NCBI RefSeq assembly: GCF_001672975.1
Contig: NZ_LZKU01000163.1
Span: forward strand, 1 to 64,000
DNA: 64,000 nucleotides
Direction: 5' to 3'
Origin: Mycobacterium sp. 1465703.0
Lineage (GTDB): Bacteria > Actinomycetota > Actinomycetes > Mycobacteriales > Mycobacteriaceae
Both the position numbers and the translations under genes were made by a program. Below are positions 17,151 to 25,950 of this stretch, one piece after another. Below the pieces are notes generated by a model that searched no databases, was not told where the DNA came from, and worked only from the letters and a program-made list of their open reading frames with translations. Position 1 is the stretch's first letter; every line of letters starts with the position of its first letter.

Positions 17151-19415
17151 TTAGGACCGCGACGCGGGCTTGGGCACGACCTTTTGGCCCGGCGCGTCCC
17201 AACGCCGTTGCAACTCACGCTCGGCGGCGGTGGCGATCAGACCCGACGGCGCGAAGAACTTCGACGGCACCGGGTCGTCCTCGGTCAACGGTCGGCCGGA
17301 TCCGCGAATTGCCCCGAGTGCGACCACGACTCCGGCGATCAACACGATGATGACGGTCAATGCGAAGAGGATGGACAGCGTGCCCTGGATGAAGGTGTTC
17401 CTGATGACGTCGTCGAGCTGATGGGGGTTCTTGGCCGATCCGAACGACGTCTTACCGGCGGTCCTGGCGGCCAGGTACTGGAAATGCTGCGTCCAATAGC
17501 CGACGGCCGGATCCTCGGAAAAGACCTTCTGCCACGAGGCGGTCAGGGTGACCGCCAGATCCCACAGTAGGGGTATGCCGGGGATCCAGACCCACTTCAG
17601 TAGGCCCTTCTTGATGACGATGACGGTGATGACGGTCAGCGCGATCGCGGCGAGCAGCTGGTTGGCGATGCCGAACAGCGGGAACAGCGTGTTGATGCCG
17701 CCCAGCGGATCGGTGACACCCATCAGCAGGATGCTGCCCCATCCCGCGGCCACGGCCAGGCTGCACAGCCAGACGCCCGGGCGCCAACTGGGGTTGCGCA
17801 GTTTGGTGAACGGGCCACCCAGATTGCTCAGGGCATCGGAGAGCATGAAGCGGGCGACCCGGGTGCCCGCGTCGACGGCGGTCAGGATGAACAACGCCTC
17901 GAACATGATCGCGAAGTGGTACCAGAACGCCTTGAGACCGGCGCCGCCGAACACCCGGTACAGCACCTCCGACATGCCGACCGCCAGCGTCGGCGCGCCG
18001 CCCGTGCGTGACACGATCGACTTCTCGCCGACGCTGGTGGCCGCCGCGGTGAGCTGATCCGCGGTCGCCGGGGAGCCCGATAACCCGAGTCCGTTGACGT
18101 AGTGCGCGGCGGTGGCGGCGGTACCGCCGGTCTGCGCGGCCGGGGCGTTGAGCGCGAAATACACGTGCTGGTCCAGGATCACCGCGCTGACCAGCGCCAT
18201 CACCGCGACGAACGATTCGGTGAGCATGCCGCCGTAGCCGATGAAGCGCATCTGGCTTTCCTTCTCCAGCAGCTTCGGCGTGGTGCCCGACGAGATCAGC
18301 GCATGGAATCCGGACAGCGCGCCGCACGCGATGGTGATGAACAGGAACGGGAACAGCGAGCCGGCGAACACCGGTCCGTCGCCGCGAGAGGCGAAGTGCG
18401 ACACCGCGGGCGCCTGCACGAGTGGCCGCGCGACGCAGATGCCGACGGCGAGCAGCGCGATGGCGCCGACCTTCATGAACGTCGACAGGTAGTCGCGCGG
18501 CGCCAGCAGCAACCACACCGGCAGCACCGATGCCACGAAGCCGTAGCCGACGATCAACCAGGAGACGGTCACCGGGGACAGGTTCAACCACGAGGCGCCC
18601 CACGAGCTTTCGCCGACCCAATTGCCAGAACCGACCGCGAGCAGCAGCAGCGCGAAGCCGATCAGCGACACTTCGGCGACCCGGCCGGGACGCAGGAACC
18701 GCAGATAGCAGCCCATGAAAAGGGCGATGGGGATCGTCATCGCGATGGAGAACACGCCCCACGGGCTCTGGGCCAGTCCGCGCACCACCACCAGCGCCAG
18801 CACCGCGATGATGATCACCATGATGACGAGAACGCCGACCATCGCGGCCACGCCGCCGATGGCCCCGAGCTCGTCGCGGGCCATCTGGCCCAGGGAGCGT
18901 CCCCGCCGCCGAGTGGAGATCCACAGCACCAGGTAGTCCTGCACGGCGCCGGCGAACACCGCTCCGATGACGATCCAGATGCTGCACGGCAGGTAGCCCA
19001 TCTGGGCGGCCAGCACCGGCCCGACGAGCGGTCCGGCCCCGGCGATGGCGGCGAAGTGATGACCGAACAGCACCCGACGGTCGGTCGGCACGTAATCGGT
19101 GCCGTCGTCGAAAACCTCGGCGGGCGTGGCGTGGTCGTCGCGCGGGCGGACGATCTTCAACTCGATCAGCCGGGCATAGAAGCGGAAACCGATCAGGTAG
19201 GTGCAGATCGCCGCGATCACAAACCACACCGCGTTCACCGTCTCACCGCGGGCGAACGCGATGATCGCCCAGGCGACGGCACCGAGCACCGCGATGACCG
19301 CGAACACGACCTTGTGCCGCAGGGTGATGGGGGAGCGGTCGATGATTGCGACGGGTGGCAAGTCGTCGTGGGTGTGGATGTAGCTGACGTCTTTTTGTTG
19401 CTCTGTGACTGCCAC
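17151..19415 (-). CDS. cstA: Carbon starvation protein A (peptide/pyruvate transporter)
   Basis: A large polytopic membrane protein with well over ten hydrophobic helices. The signature of the CstA family is visible: LFGHHFAAIAGAGPLVGPVLAAQMGYLP, GAVFAGAVQDYLVLWISTRRRGRSLG and GFHALISSGTTPKLL. CstA proteins take up peptides or pyruvate under carbon limitation. GTG 19415 (VAVTEQQKDVSYIHTHDD) is the more natural start; the longer frame from 19469 adds only basic, unconserved residues. Ortholog of Rv3063 by sequence and position beside ligB. Confidence 0.92.
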   Translation of the reverse strand: MAVTEQQKDVSYIHTHDDLPPVAIIDRSPITLRHKVVFAVIAVLGAVAWAIIAFARGETVNAVWFVIAAICTYLIGFRFYARLIELKIVRPRDDHATPAEVFDDGTDYVPTDRRVLFGHHFAAIAGAGPLVGPVLAAQMGYLPCSIWIVIGAVFAGAVQDYLVLWISTRRRGRSLGQMARDELGAIGGVAAMVGVLVIMVIIIAVLALVVVRGLAQSPWGVFSIAMTIPIALFMGCYLRFLRPGRVAEVSLIGFALLLLAVGSGNWVGESSWGASWLNLSPVTVSWLIVGYGFVASVLPVWLLLAPRDYLSTFMKVGAIALLAVGICVARPLVQAPAVSHFASRGDGPVFAGSLFPFLFITIACGALSGFHALISSGTTPKLLEKESQMRFIGYGGMLTESFVAVMALVSAVILDQHVYFALNAPAAQTGGTAATAAHYVNGLGLSGSPATADQLTAAATSVGEKSIVSRTGGAPTLAVGMSEVLYRVFGGAGLKAFWYHFAIMFEALFILTAVDAGTRVARFMLSDALSNLGGPFTKLRNPSWRPGVWLCSLAVAAGWGSILLMGVTDPLGGINTLFPLFGIANQLLAAIALTVITVIVIKKGLLKWVWIPGIPLLWDLAVTLTASWQKVFSEDPAVGYWTQHFQYLAARTAGKTSFGSAKNPHQLDDVIRNTFIQGTLSILFALTVIIVLIAGVVVALGAIRGSGRPLTEDDPVPSKFFAPSGLIATAAERELQRRWDAPGQKVVPKPASRS

Positions 19416-19507
19416 GGCGGAAACCCTACGCGCGCTGAACGAACTGCGCCTGTTGTGGATACAGCGCACCCATGGTCACAACGAAACCCGGGCATTACCG
19501 TTGTCTG

Positions 19508-20785
19508 ATGCCGTTGTGGCGACTGCGCGACTACGACGACGACGACTTGGATCAGGCCATTCAAATCTGGGACCAAAGCCGCAATCCGGGGTCGGCGGAG
19601 CCGGTGTTTGCGGTCGCCGAGGTGGTGGCGGCCGCCCGGTCCGGCCAGCCGGCGGTGGTCGCCGAGGTGGGCGACGAAGTCGTCGGCATGGCCGTCGCGC
19701 GGACCGACGGCGAACGGGCGTGGGTGCTGTTGGTGGCCCTGGCGTCGCGGTGGCGTCATCGCGGTATCGGCAGCGCACTGCTGGCCGATCTGGAACGGCG
19801 GCTGCGCTCGGTGGGGGTGCGCAAAATCTGCACCATCCTTCCAGAGGGCGCGACCGGTTCGACGGCTCTGGAAAATTCTGGCTACACCCGCCGTGACGGG
19901 CTTGTGTACTACGAGATGGTCGAGCACCTGCGGCCCGATCAGGCCAATATGCTTGCCGCGCTGGGCGGGCGGTTGCTGCCGACAGGCCTGTGGCAGGAAC
20001 TTGCCGGGATGGAGCAAGAGAAGCAAATCATCGAACAATGCATCATCGCCCCGCTGGCCCACCCCGATATCGCCGACCGCTATGGGGTCCGTCCGCCCAA
20101 GGCCGTCATTTTGTTCGGCCCGCCCGGGACCGGGAAAACCAGCTTCGCCAAAGGTATTTCGTCGCGGCTTGGCTGGCCGTTCATCGAGCTCTTTCCGTCC
20201 CGGCTGGCGGCGGTTGCAGATGGCGGTTTGGCGGCGTCGCTTCGCGAAGTGTTCGGGGAACTGGCCGAACTCGATGAGCTGGTGCTGTTCATCGACGAAG
20301 TCGAGGAGATCGCGGTCGCGCGCACCGGTGCGAGCAACACCGAAACCGGCGTCACTAACGAACTGCTGAAACTCATCCCGTCATTTCGTGAACACGACGG
20401 GCGTCTGCTGGTGTGTGCTACCAATTCGGTCCAGTCACTGGACTCGGCATTCTTGCGGCCCGGGCGCTTCGACTATGTCATTCCGGTGGGCCCACCGGAT
20501 GAGCCCGCCCGCGCGGCTGTGTGGAAACGCTATCTCGGCGACGGCGACTCGGCGATCGATGTCGACCAGCTGGTCGCGGCGACGGAGCTGTTCACTCCCG
20601 CCGACATCGAATTCGCCGCCCGCAAGGGAGCCCAGGTGGCCTTCGATCGTGAAATGGCGCATGGCCGGGGAGAGCCCGCGACCACTGACGATTACCTGAA
20701 GGCCATCGGCGATGTCCGGCCGACGTTGACAGCGACGATCCTGGCCGAATTCGCCGACGACAAAGCAAGATTCGCAAGACTCTAG
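19508..20785 (+). CDS. Fusion of a GNAT acetyltransferase and an AAA+ ATPase
   Basis: The first 140 residues are a GNAT domain: acetyl-CoA binding motif A is LVALASRWRHRGIGSALLADLE, followed by ILPEGATGSTALENSGYTRRDGLVYYEM. From about residue 165 an AAA+ module follows: Walker A ILFGPPGTGKTS, Walker B LVLFIDEVEEI, sensor-1 LLVCATNS and the arginine-finger region FLRPGRFDYVIPVGPP. The AAA+ part resembles FtsH/p97-type unfoldases but has no protease. It is divergent from cstA and convergent with ligB; M. tuberculosis lacks it at this place. ATG 19508 is preferred over 19472. Confidence 0.88.
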   Translation: MPLWRLRDYDDDDLDQAIQIWDQSRNPGSAEPVFAVAEVVAAARSGQPAVVAEVGDEVVGMAVARTDGERAWVLLVALASRWRHRGIGSALLADLERRLRSVGVRKICTILPEGATGSTALENSGYTRRDGLVYYEMVEHLRPDQANMLAALGGRLLPTGLWQELAGMEQEKQIIEQCIIAPLAHPDIADRYGVRPPKAVILFGPPGTGKTSFAKGISSRLGWPFIELFPSRLAAVADGGLAASLREVFGELAELDELVLFIDEVEEIAVARTGASNTETGVTNELLKLIPSFREHDGRLLVCATNSVQSLDSAFLRPGRFDYVIPVGPPDEPARAAVWKRYLGDGDSAIDVDQLVAATELFTPADIEFAARKGAQVAFDREMAHGRGEPATTDDYLKAIGDVRPTLTATILAEFADDKARFARL

Positions 20786-20796
20786 TTGCCGCATGA

Positions 20797-22326
20797 TCAA
20801 TAAAGCGCGCGCACGGCGTCGATGGTGTCGGCTTCTGCGGGACTCTTGTCGTCGCGATAACGCACCACGCGGGCGAACCGTAACGCCAGACCGCCGGGGT
20901 AGCGCGATGACTTCTGCACGCCGTCCAACGCGATCTCCACCACCTGCTCGGGTCGCAGGTGCACGACGTAACCGTCTGTCCCGCCGACCGCGAGTTCGCT
21001 GAATCGGGCGGTCTGCCAATCCAGCATGGCGTCCGTCATGCCCTTGAAAGTCTTTCCCACCATGATGAATTCGCCGGTAGCGGGGTCACGCGCGCCCAGG
21101 TGGATGTTGGACAGTTTGCCGCGGCGCCGCCCCGAACCCCACTCCACCGCCAGCACCACCAGATCCAGCGTGTGCACCGGCTTGACCTTCAGCCAGCCCG
21201 CCCCGCGGCGACCCGCCTGGTATGGCGCGTCCAGCGCCTTGGCCATCACGCCCTCGTGGCCGGCGGCCAGGGTCGCGTCCAGGAAGCTGCGAGCCTGCTC
21301 GGGGTCCGAGGTGAGCAGCCGGTCGACCCGCTGCGCCGGGGGCACCAACGCGTCCAGGGCCGCCAGCCGGTCGGTGGTCGGAGCGTCGAGCAGGTCAACG
21401 CCATCGCGGTGCAGGATGTCGAAGAAGAACACTGAAAGTCGCTGCGCGGCAAGGGCTGCAGCGATATCGACCGAGCGGCCGAACCGTGAGGCGGTGACCT
21501 GGAAGCGCTGCGGTCGGTTGTCCGGCCGCAGCGCGATCGCCTCACCATCGGCGATAAGCTGGTCGACCGGCAGGGCCAGCGTCGCCTCCACCACCTCGGG
21601 CAGCCGGGCGGTCACGTCGTCCAGGCTGCGGGTATAGACAGTGACTTGGTCACCGGCGCGGTGGATCTGCACTCGCGCCCCGTCCAGCTTGGCTTCGAAA
21701 ATCGCCTGCCCGCCATGGCGTTCAATCGCGTCGGCCACGCTGGTGGCTGTCTGCGCCAGCATCGGACCAACCGGCCGTCCGACCCGCAGGGTGAAGGCGT
21801 CGAGCGCGGCGGCTTCACCGGACAGGGCTGCCGCTGCCACCGACGGCAGGTCGCCGCCCAGCATCGCGGCGCGTTGAACCGCGGCGCCCGGCATTCCGGC
21901 GGCCTTGGCCACCGCGTCGGTCATGATCCCGGCCAGTGCACCCTGGCGCAGTTCGCCGCTGAGCAGTCGGAGTAGGAAGGTCTGCTCGGTGTCGCTGGCG
22001 GCGGCGAACAAGGTGTTCAGTAGCGCGGCGCGGCGCGCCTGAGCGCCCTTGCCCGACACCGCGCCGATTTCGGAGAAGGTGGCGTCGACCCCGGTGACGG
22101 TCAGCGTGGCCGCTGAGGCGGCCGGCGGGCGTGAACGCAACGCCGCCCAGCCGACGCCGATCTGGCGTTGCCGCAACTCACCGGAGAGCCACGACACGAT
22201 GATGGCCACCAACGTGGCGTCCGGCGCCGCGCGCTGCAGCAGACCGGCGATGTGGGCGACTTTGGAAAGCCGCGACGACGTGCTCCCGACGTCGGTTGAC
22301 GTCGTTGCCACGTCGAGAAGGAGCAC
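20797..22326 (-). CDS. ligB: ATP-dependent DNA ligase LigB
   Basis: 509 residues. It joins DNA nicks through a covalent lysine-AMP: the nucleotidyltransferase motif I is [13 protein letters not shown] with Lys213. Motif IV (EGVMAKAL) and motif V (GWLKVKP) follow, and the OB-fold ends with the [16 protein letters not shown] segment. The first 190 residues form the DNA-binding helical domain typical of archaeal/LigI-like ligases. Ortholog of Rv3062; it backs up the essential NAD-dependent LigA. GTG start at 22326. Confidence 0.94.
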   Translation of the reverse strand: MLLLDVATTSTDVGSTSSRLSKVAHIAGLLQRAAPDATLVAIIVSWLSGELRQRQIGVGWAALRSRPPAASAATLTVTGVDATFSEIGAVSGKGAQARRAALLNTLFAAASDTEQTFLLRLLSGELRQGALAGIMTDAVAKAAGMPGAAVQRAAMLGGDLPSVAAAALSGEAAALDAFTLRVGRPVGPMLAQTATSVADAIERHGGQAIFEAKLDGARVQIHRAGDQVTVYTRSLDDVTARLPEVVEATLALPVDQLIADGEAIALRPDNRPQRFQVTASRFGRSVDIAAALAAQRLSVFFFDILHRDGVDLLDAPTTDRLAALDALVPPAQRVDRLLTSDPEQARSFLDATLAAGHEGVMAKALDAPYQAGRRGAGWLKVKPVHTLDLVVLAVEWGSGRRRGKLSNIHLGARDPATGEFIMVGKTFKGMTDAMLDWQTARFSELAVGGTDGYVVHLRPEQVVEIALDGVQKSSRYPGGLALRFARVVRYRDDKSPAEADTIDAVRALY

Positions 22327-22387
22327 GGTTGTCAGCTTGGCATGGCTCGGTGACAGCCCTTGGGAACGGACACGCTAGCGTGCCTAC

Positions 22388-22397
22388 GTAACGTTAC
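22388..22397. promoter_or_regulatory. Perfect palindrome upstream of the SDR gene
   Basis: gtaacgttac is a perfect 10-bp palindrome 40 bp before the start codon at 22438 and 61 bp from the divergent ligB start. It is a plausible operator for a dimeric repressor of the SDR/fadE22 genes. No regulator can be assigned from sequence. Confidence 0.35.
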
Positions 22398-22437
22398 AGA
22401 TTGCTAGGGATCTGACAACCGAAAGGGAGACGTCCGG

Positions 22438-23196
22438 ATGGAGATCAACGGGAAGAAGGCCGTCGTCATCGGCGGCGCATCGGGCATGGGGCGCGCCACG
22501 GCGGAACTTTTCGCCGCGCGTGGTGCGGATGTCGCCGTCCTCGACCGCGAGGGGTCCGACGGTAAAGCGGTTGCCGAGGGCTTTGGCGGTGCGTTCTACC
22601 CCGTCGACGTCACCGACTTCACCGGCACCGAGGAGACGCTGCAGACCGCGGTCGACAAGCTCGGCGGCCTGCACGCGATCGTCACCACCGCCGGCGGGGG
22701 CATCGCCAAGCGGACGATGACCAAGTCCGGTCCGCACGATCTCGAATCCTTCCAGTCGGTGATCGACCTGAACCTCGTCGCTTCCTTCAACATCAGCCGG
22801 CTGGCCGCCGCGCATATGGCCAAGAACGAGCCCGAGGACGAGGAGCGCGGCGTCATCATCAACACCGCCTCCATCGCGGCCTTCGAGGGCCAGATCGGGC
22901 AGGTCGCCTACACCGCCGCCAAGGCGGGCATCGCGGGCATGTGCCTGACCATGGCGCGTGACCTGGGCTCGCTGGGTATCCGGGTGCTGGCGATCGCGCC
23001 CAGCCTGTTCGCCACCGGCTTGACCCAGGGCATTCCGGACGAGTTCGCGGCGGCGCTCACCAAGGACGCGGCCTTCCCCAAGCGCCTCGGCCGCCCCGAG
23101 GAGTACGCGAAGCTGGCCGCCGCCATCGTGGACAACCCGATGCTCAACGGCCAATGCCTGCGACTGGACGCCGGACAGCGGTTCGCGCCCAAATAG
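22438..23196 (+). CDS. SDR-family dehydrogenase (3-hydroxyacyl-CoA dehydrogenase type 2-like)
   Basis: 252 residues. Cofactor motif GGASGMGRATAELFAARGADVAVLDRE, NTASIAAFEGQ and the catalytic YTAAKAG are as in HSD17B10-like 3-hydroxyacyl-CoA dehydrogenases, including the C-terminal NPMLNGQCLRLDAGQRFAPK pattern (usually N-x-x-x-N-G-x-x-x-R-L-D-G). The RBS GAAAGGGAGA precedes ATG by 9 nt. Being just upstream of fadE22 on the same strand, it probably acts on the beta-hydroxy intermediate of the same chain. Confidence 0.88.
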   Translation: MEINGKKAVVIGGASGMGRATAELFAARGADVAVLDREGSDGKAVAEGFGGAFYPVDVTDFTGTEETLQTAVDKLGGLHAIVTTAGGGIAKRTMTKSGPHDLESFQSVIDLNLVASFNISRLAAAHMAKNEPEDEERGVIINTASIAAFEGQIGQVAYTAAKAGIAGMCLTMARDLGSLGIRVLAIAPSLFATGLTQGIPDEFAAALTKDAAFPKRLGRPEEYAKLAAAIVDNPMLNGQCLRLDAGQRFAPK

Positions 23197-23208
23197 ACGC
23201 CCCCCGTT

Positions 23209-23370
23209 GGGGCCCTCCTCGCATTAAGTACACTCTTTAGGCAGCCGCCCCGCTTCCCCTCGAAGCGGGGCAGGCCACCCAGCTTCAGCTCCGACGATGC
23301 GGACCGCGCAGCGGTCCGGGGAGTGGCGGGGCAATCACACCCGGCTGGCATGCGGCGCGAGGAGGGCCCC
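23209..23370 (+). promoter_or_regulatory. Structured 5' leader of fadE22 with buried ribosome-binding site
   Basis: A perfect 14-bp inverted repeat brackets the gap: 23209-23222 (ggggccctcctcgc) pairs with 23357-23370 (gcgaggagggcccc). The second arm contains the GAGGAG ribosome-binding site of fadE22. Inside lie two strong hairpins, 23247-23256/23262-23271 (gccccgcttc with gaagcggggc) and 23300-23307/23311-23318 (cggaccgc with gcggtccg). Together they form a closed multi-branch fold. It could be a terminator for the SDR gene, a translation switch, or both. Confidence 0.55.
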
Positions 23371-23372
23371 TC

Positions 23373-25547
23373 ATGGGTATCGCAATAACCGACGACCATC
23401 GTGAACTCGCCGAAGTAGCCCGCGGGTTCTTGACCTCGCAGAAGGTGCGCTGGGCGGCACGCTCGCTGCTCGACGCCTCGGACGAGCCTCGCCCCGGGTT
23501 CTGGCAGCACCTGGTCGAGCTGGGGTGGCTGGGCCTGCACGTCGACGAAGAGTACGGCGGGTCGGGCTTCGGGCTGCCGGAACTGGTGGTGGTGATCGAA
23601 GAACTCGGTCGCTCGGTGGCGCCTGGGCCATTCGTGCCCACCGTGATCGCGTCCGCGGTGGTCGCCAAAGACGGTACCGCCGAACAGAAGTCGCGGCTGC
23701 TGCCCGGCCTGATCGATGGAACCGTCACGGCGGGCATCGGGTTGGACAGCCGGGTGCAGGTCAACGACGGCGTGGCCGAGGGTGAGGGCGGAATCGTCTT
23801 GGGCGCCGGGCTTGCCGAGCTGCTGCTGATCGCCGCGGGCGACGATGTGCTGGTGCTCGAGCGCGGCCGCGACGGCGTCTCGGTCGAGGTGCCGGGGAAC
23901 TTCGATCCGACGCGGCGATCCGGACGCGTTCGGCTACAGAACGTGCGTGTCTCCGACGACGACATCCTGGCGGGGGCGCGGCAATCGGCACTGGCGCGGG
24001 CCCGCACCTTGCTGGCCGCCGAGGCGGTGGGCGGGGCGCAGGACTGCGTCGACACCGCCGTCGAGTACGCCAAGGTGCGCCAGCAATTCGGGCGCACCAT
24101 CGCCACTTTCCAGGCGGTCAAGCATCACTGCGCGAACATGCTGGTCGGCGCGGAGTCCGGGATCGCCGCCGTCTGGGACGCTGCCCGTGCGGCGTCCGAG
24201 GATGAGGAGCAGTTCCGGCTGATCGCCGCGGTGGCCGCGGCGTTGGCCTTCCCCGCCTATGTTCGCAATGCCGAGCTCAATATCCAGGTACACGGCGGCA
24301 TCGGCTTCACCTGGGAGCACGACGCGCATCTGCACCTGCGCCGGGCGGTGGTGACCACGGCGCTGTTCGGCGGCAGTGGCCCTCAGGCACCGGCCGCCGA
24401 CGTCTTCGAACGCACCGCCGCCGGCGCCGTCCGGGAAAACAGCCTCGACCTGCCGCCGGAAGCAGAAAAAATGCGCGCCTCCATCCGCGCCGACGCCACC
24501 GAGATCGCCGCCCTGGACAAGGAGGCTCAGCGCGACAAGCTGATCGAGACCGGCTACGTGATGCCGCACTGGCCTAAGCCGTGGGGGCGCGCCGCCGACG
24601 CCGTCGAGCAGTTGGTGATCGAGGAGGAGTTCCGCGCGGCCGGCATCAAGCGGCCCGACTACGGAATCACCGGCTGGGTGATCCTGACACTCATCCAGCA
24701 CGGAACTCCTTGGCAGATAGAAAGGTTCGTGGAGAAGGCGCTGCGCAAGGACGAGATCTGGTGCCAGCTGTTCTCCGAGCCCGACGCGGGATCGGATGCG
24801 GCGTCCATCAAGACCAAAGCCACCAGGGTCGACGGCGGCTGGAAGATCAACGGTCAGAAGGTGTGGACCAGCGGTGCGCACTACTGCGCGCGCGGTCTGG
24901 CCACCGTGCGCACCGACCCCGACGCTCCCAAGCACGCCGGCATCACCACGGTGATCGTCGATATGAAGGCACCCGAGGTCGAGGTGCGGCCACTGCGGCA
25001 GATCACCGGCGGCTCGGACTTCAACGAGGTCTTCTTCAACGACTTGTTCGTCCCCGACGAGGACGTCGTCGGGACGCCCAACTCCGGGTGGACCGTCGCG
25101 CGCGCGACGCTGGGCAACGAACGGGTCAGCATCGGCGGCAGCGGCTCGTTCTACGAGGGCCTGGCCGACCAACTGGTGCAGCTCACCAACGAACGGCCGG
25201 ACCGATTGGCGGGCGGGCGAATTCGAGTGGGGTCATATCTCGCCGATGAGACCGCGCTGCGACTGCTGAACCTGCGGCGCGCCGCACGCAGCGTCGAGGG
25301 TGCGGGTCCCGGCCCGGAGGGCAACGTCACCAAGTTGAAGCTGGCCGAACACATGGTGGAAGGCGCCGCGATCATGGCGGCGCTGCTGGGTCCCGAGGTC
25401 GCGCTGACCGACGGTCCCGGCGCACTGTCCGGCCGGTTGATGATGGGAGCCCGCGGCATGGCGATCGCCGGCGGCACATCGGAAGTGACGCGCAATCAAA
25501 TCGCCGAGCGGATCCTGGGTATGCCGCGTGATCCGCTGATCAACTAA
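23373..25547 (+). CDS. fadE22: Double-length acyl-CoA dehydrogenase FadE22
   Basis: 724 residues made of two acyl-CoA dehydrogenase modules. The first (about 1-340) has WLGLHVDEEYGGSGFGLPELVVVIEELGRS and ends VHGGIGFTWEHDAHLHLRR. The second (about 370-724) has CQLFSEPDAGSDAASIKTKA, WKINGQKVWTSGA and the C-terminal AGGTSEVTRNQIAERILGMPRDP. The catalytic Glu-type helix is easiest to see in the second half. Size, two-module layout and neighbours (ligB, double GntR) match M. tuberculosis FadE22 (Rv3061c). Its stop overlaps that of the convergent DUF35 gene by 4 bp. Confidence 0.92.
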   Translation: MGIAITDDHRELAEVARGFLTSQKVRWAARSLLDASDEPRPGFWQHLVELGWLGLHVDEEYGGSGFGLPELVVVIEELGRSVAPGPFVPTVIASAVVAKDGTAEQKSRLLPGLIDGTVTAGIGLDSRVQVNDGVAEGEGGIVLGAGLAELLLIAAGDDVLVLERGRDGVSVEVPGNFDPTRRSGRVRLQNVRVSDDDILAGARQSALARARTLLAAEAVGGAQDCVDTAVEYAKVRQQFGRTIATFQAVKHHCANMLVGAESGIAAVWDAARAASEDEEQFRLIAAVAAALAFPAYVRNAELNIQVHGGIGFTWEHDAHLHLRRAVVTTALFGGSGPQAPAADVFERTAAGAVRENSLDLPPEAEKMRASIRADATEIAALDKEAQRDKLIETGYVMPHWPKPWGRAADAVEQLVIEEEFRAAGIKRPDYGITGWVILTLIQHGTPWQIERFVEKALRKDEIWCQLFSEPDAGSDAASIKTKATRVDGGWKINGQKVWTSGAHYCARGLATVRTDPDAPKHAGITTVIVDMKAPEVEVRPLRQITGGSDFNEVFFNDLFVPDEDVVGTPNSGWTVARATLGNERVSIGGSGSFYEGLADQLVQLTNERPDRLAGGRIRVGSYLADETALRLLNLRRAARSVEGAGPGPEGNVTKLKLAEHMVEGAAIMAALLGPEVALTDGPGALSGRLMMGARGMAIAGGTSEVTRNQIAERILGMPRDPLIN

Positions 25548-25891
25548 CCCGCGCGCCAGGCCGGCGCGAATTGCGCCGCGCCGCCGCTACCTCGTTCCGG
25601 CCGGAGATCGACGGGCATTCCGCAGGTCACCGAATCCGGTTCGCAGTCAACGATATTGGCGGCCACCCGCAGACCGCTCTGCTCGACGAGCTCGACGATG
25701 GCGATCACGTAGGGGGTGGGGATCTCCGGGTTGTACGGGTGATGGTTGACCGTATAGGTGAACACGGTGCCCCGCCCGGAAACCGCTCGCGCGACCAGCG
25801 AGCCCCCGCACTCGCGGCATTCGCCGCTCGCCGGATGCACCCAGCGCGCACAGTCGTCGCAGTACTCGATGAGCAGCGCCCCGTCTGACAC
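25544..25891 (-). CDS. DUF35 OB-fold acyl-CoA-associated protein
   Basis: 115 residues from GTG 25891. The rubredoxin-like zinc ribbon is CDDCARWVHPASGECRECGG (four cysteines) and the OB-fold follows with GRGTVFTYTVNHHPYNPEIPTPYVIAIVELVEQ. DUF35 proteins pair with thiolase-like partners to bind acyl-CoA. A longer frame to 26122 is shown to be spurious by its Arg/Pro-rich composition. A TANNNT box placed 7 nt before GTG suggests a leaderless mRNA. Confidence 0.85.
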   Translation of the reverse strand: MSDGALLIEYCDDCARWVHPASGECRECGGSLVARAVSGRGTVFTYTVNHHPYNPEIPTPYVIAIVELVEQSGLRVAANIVDCEPDSVTCGMPVDLRPERGSGGAAQFAPAWRAG

Positions 25892-25898
25892 GACGAAT

Positions 25899-25904
25899 AC
25901 AGTA
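25899..25904 (-). promoter_or_regulatory. Probable -10 box of a leaderless DUF35 transcript
   Basis: On the reverse strand TACTGT is followed by 7 nt and then the GTG start at 25891. This spacing matches mycobacterial leaderless transcripts, where the first base of the start codon is the transcription start. No ribosome-binding site is seen before GTG. Confidence 0.5.
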
Positions 25905-25950
25905 CACTCAATTGATTCGATGCAGGGATGTGGTCTGACGGGCGGTGTGT

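Noticed and set aside
15570..17570. 666-codon + strand frame antisense to the Hsp70-like gene
   Set aside because: The reverse strand has clear Hsp70 motifs; the + frame is a codon-bias shadow.
18102..19508. 468-codon + strand frame antisense to cstA
   Set aside because: Arg/Asp/Gly/His-rich shadow of a high-GC membrane-protein gene; no domain.
23247..23271. Simple rho-independent terminator for the SDR gene
   Set aside because: The hairpin is strong but has no T-tract and is nested inside a 14-bp stem that includes the next gene's RBS; a structured leader explains more.
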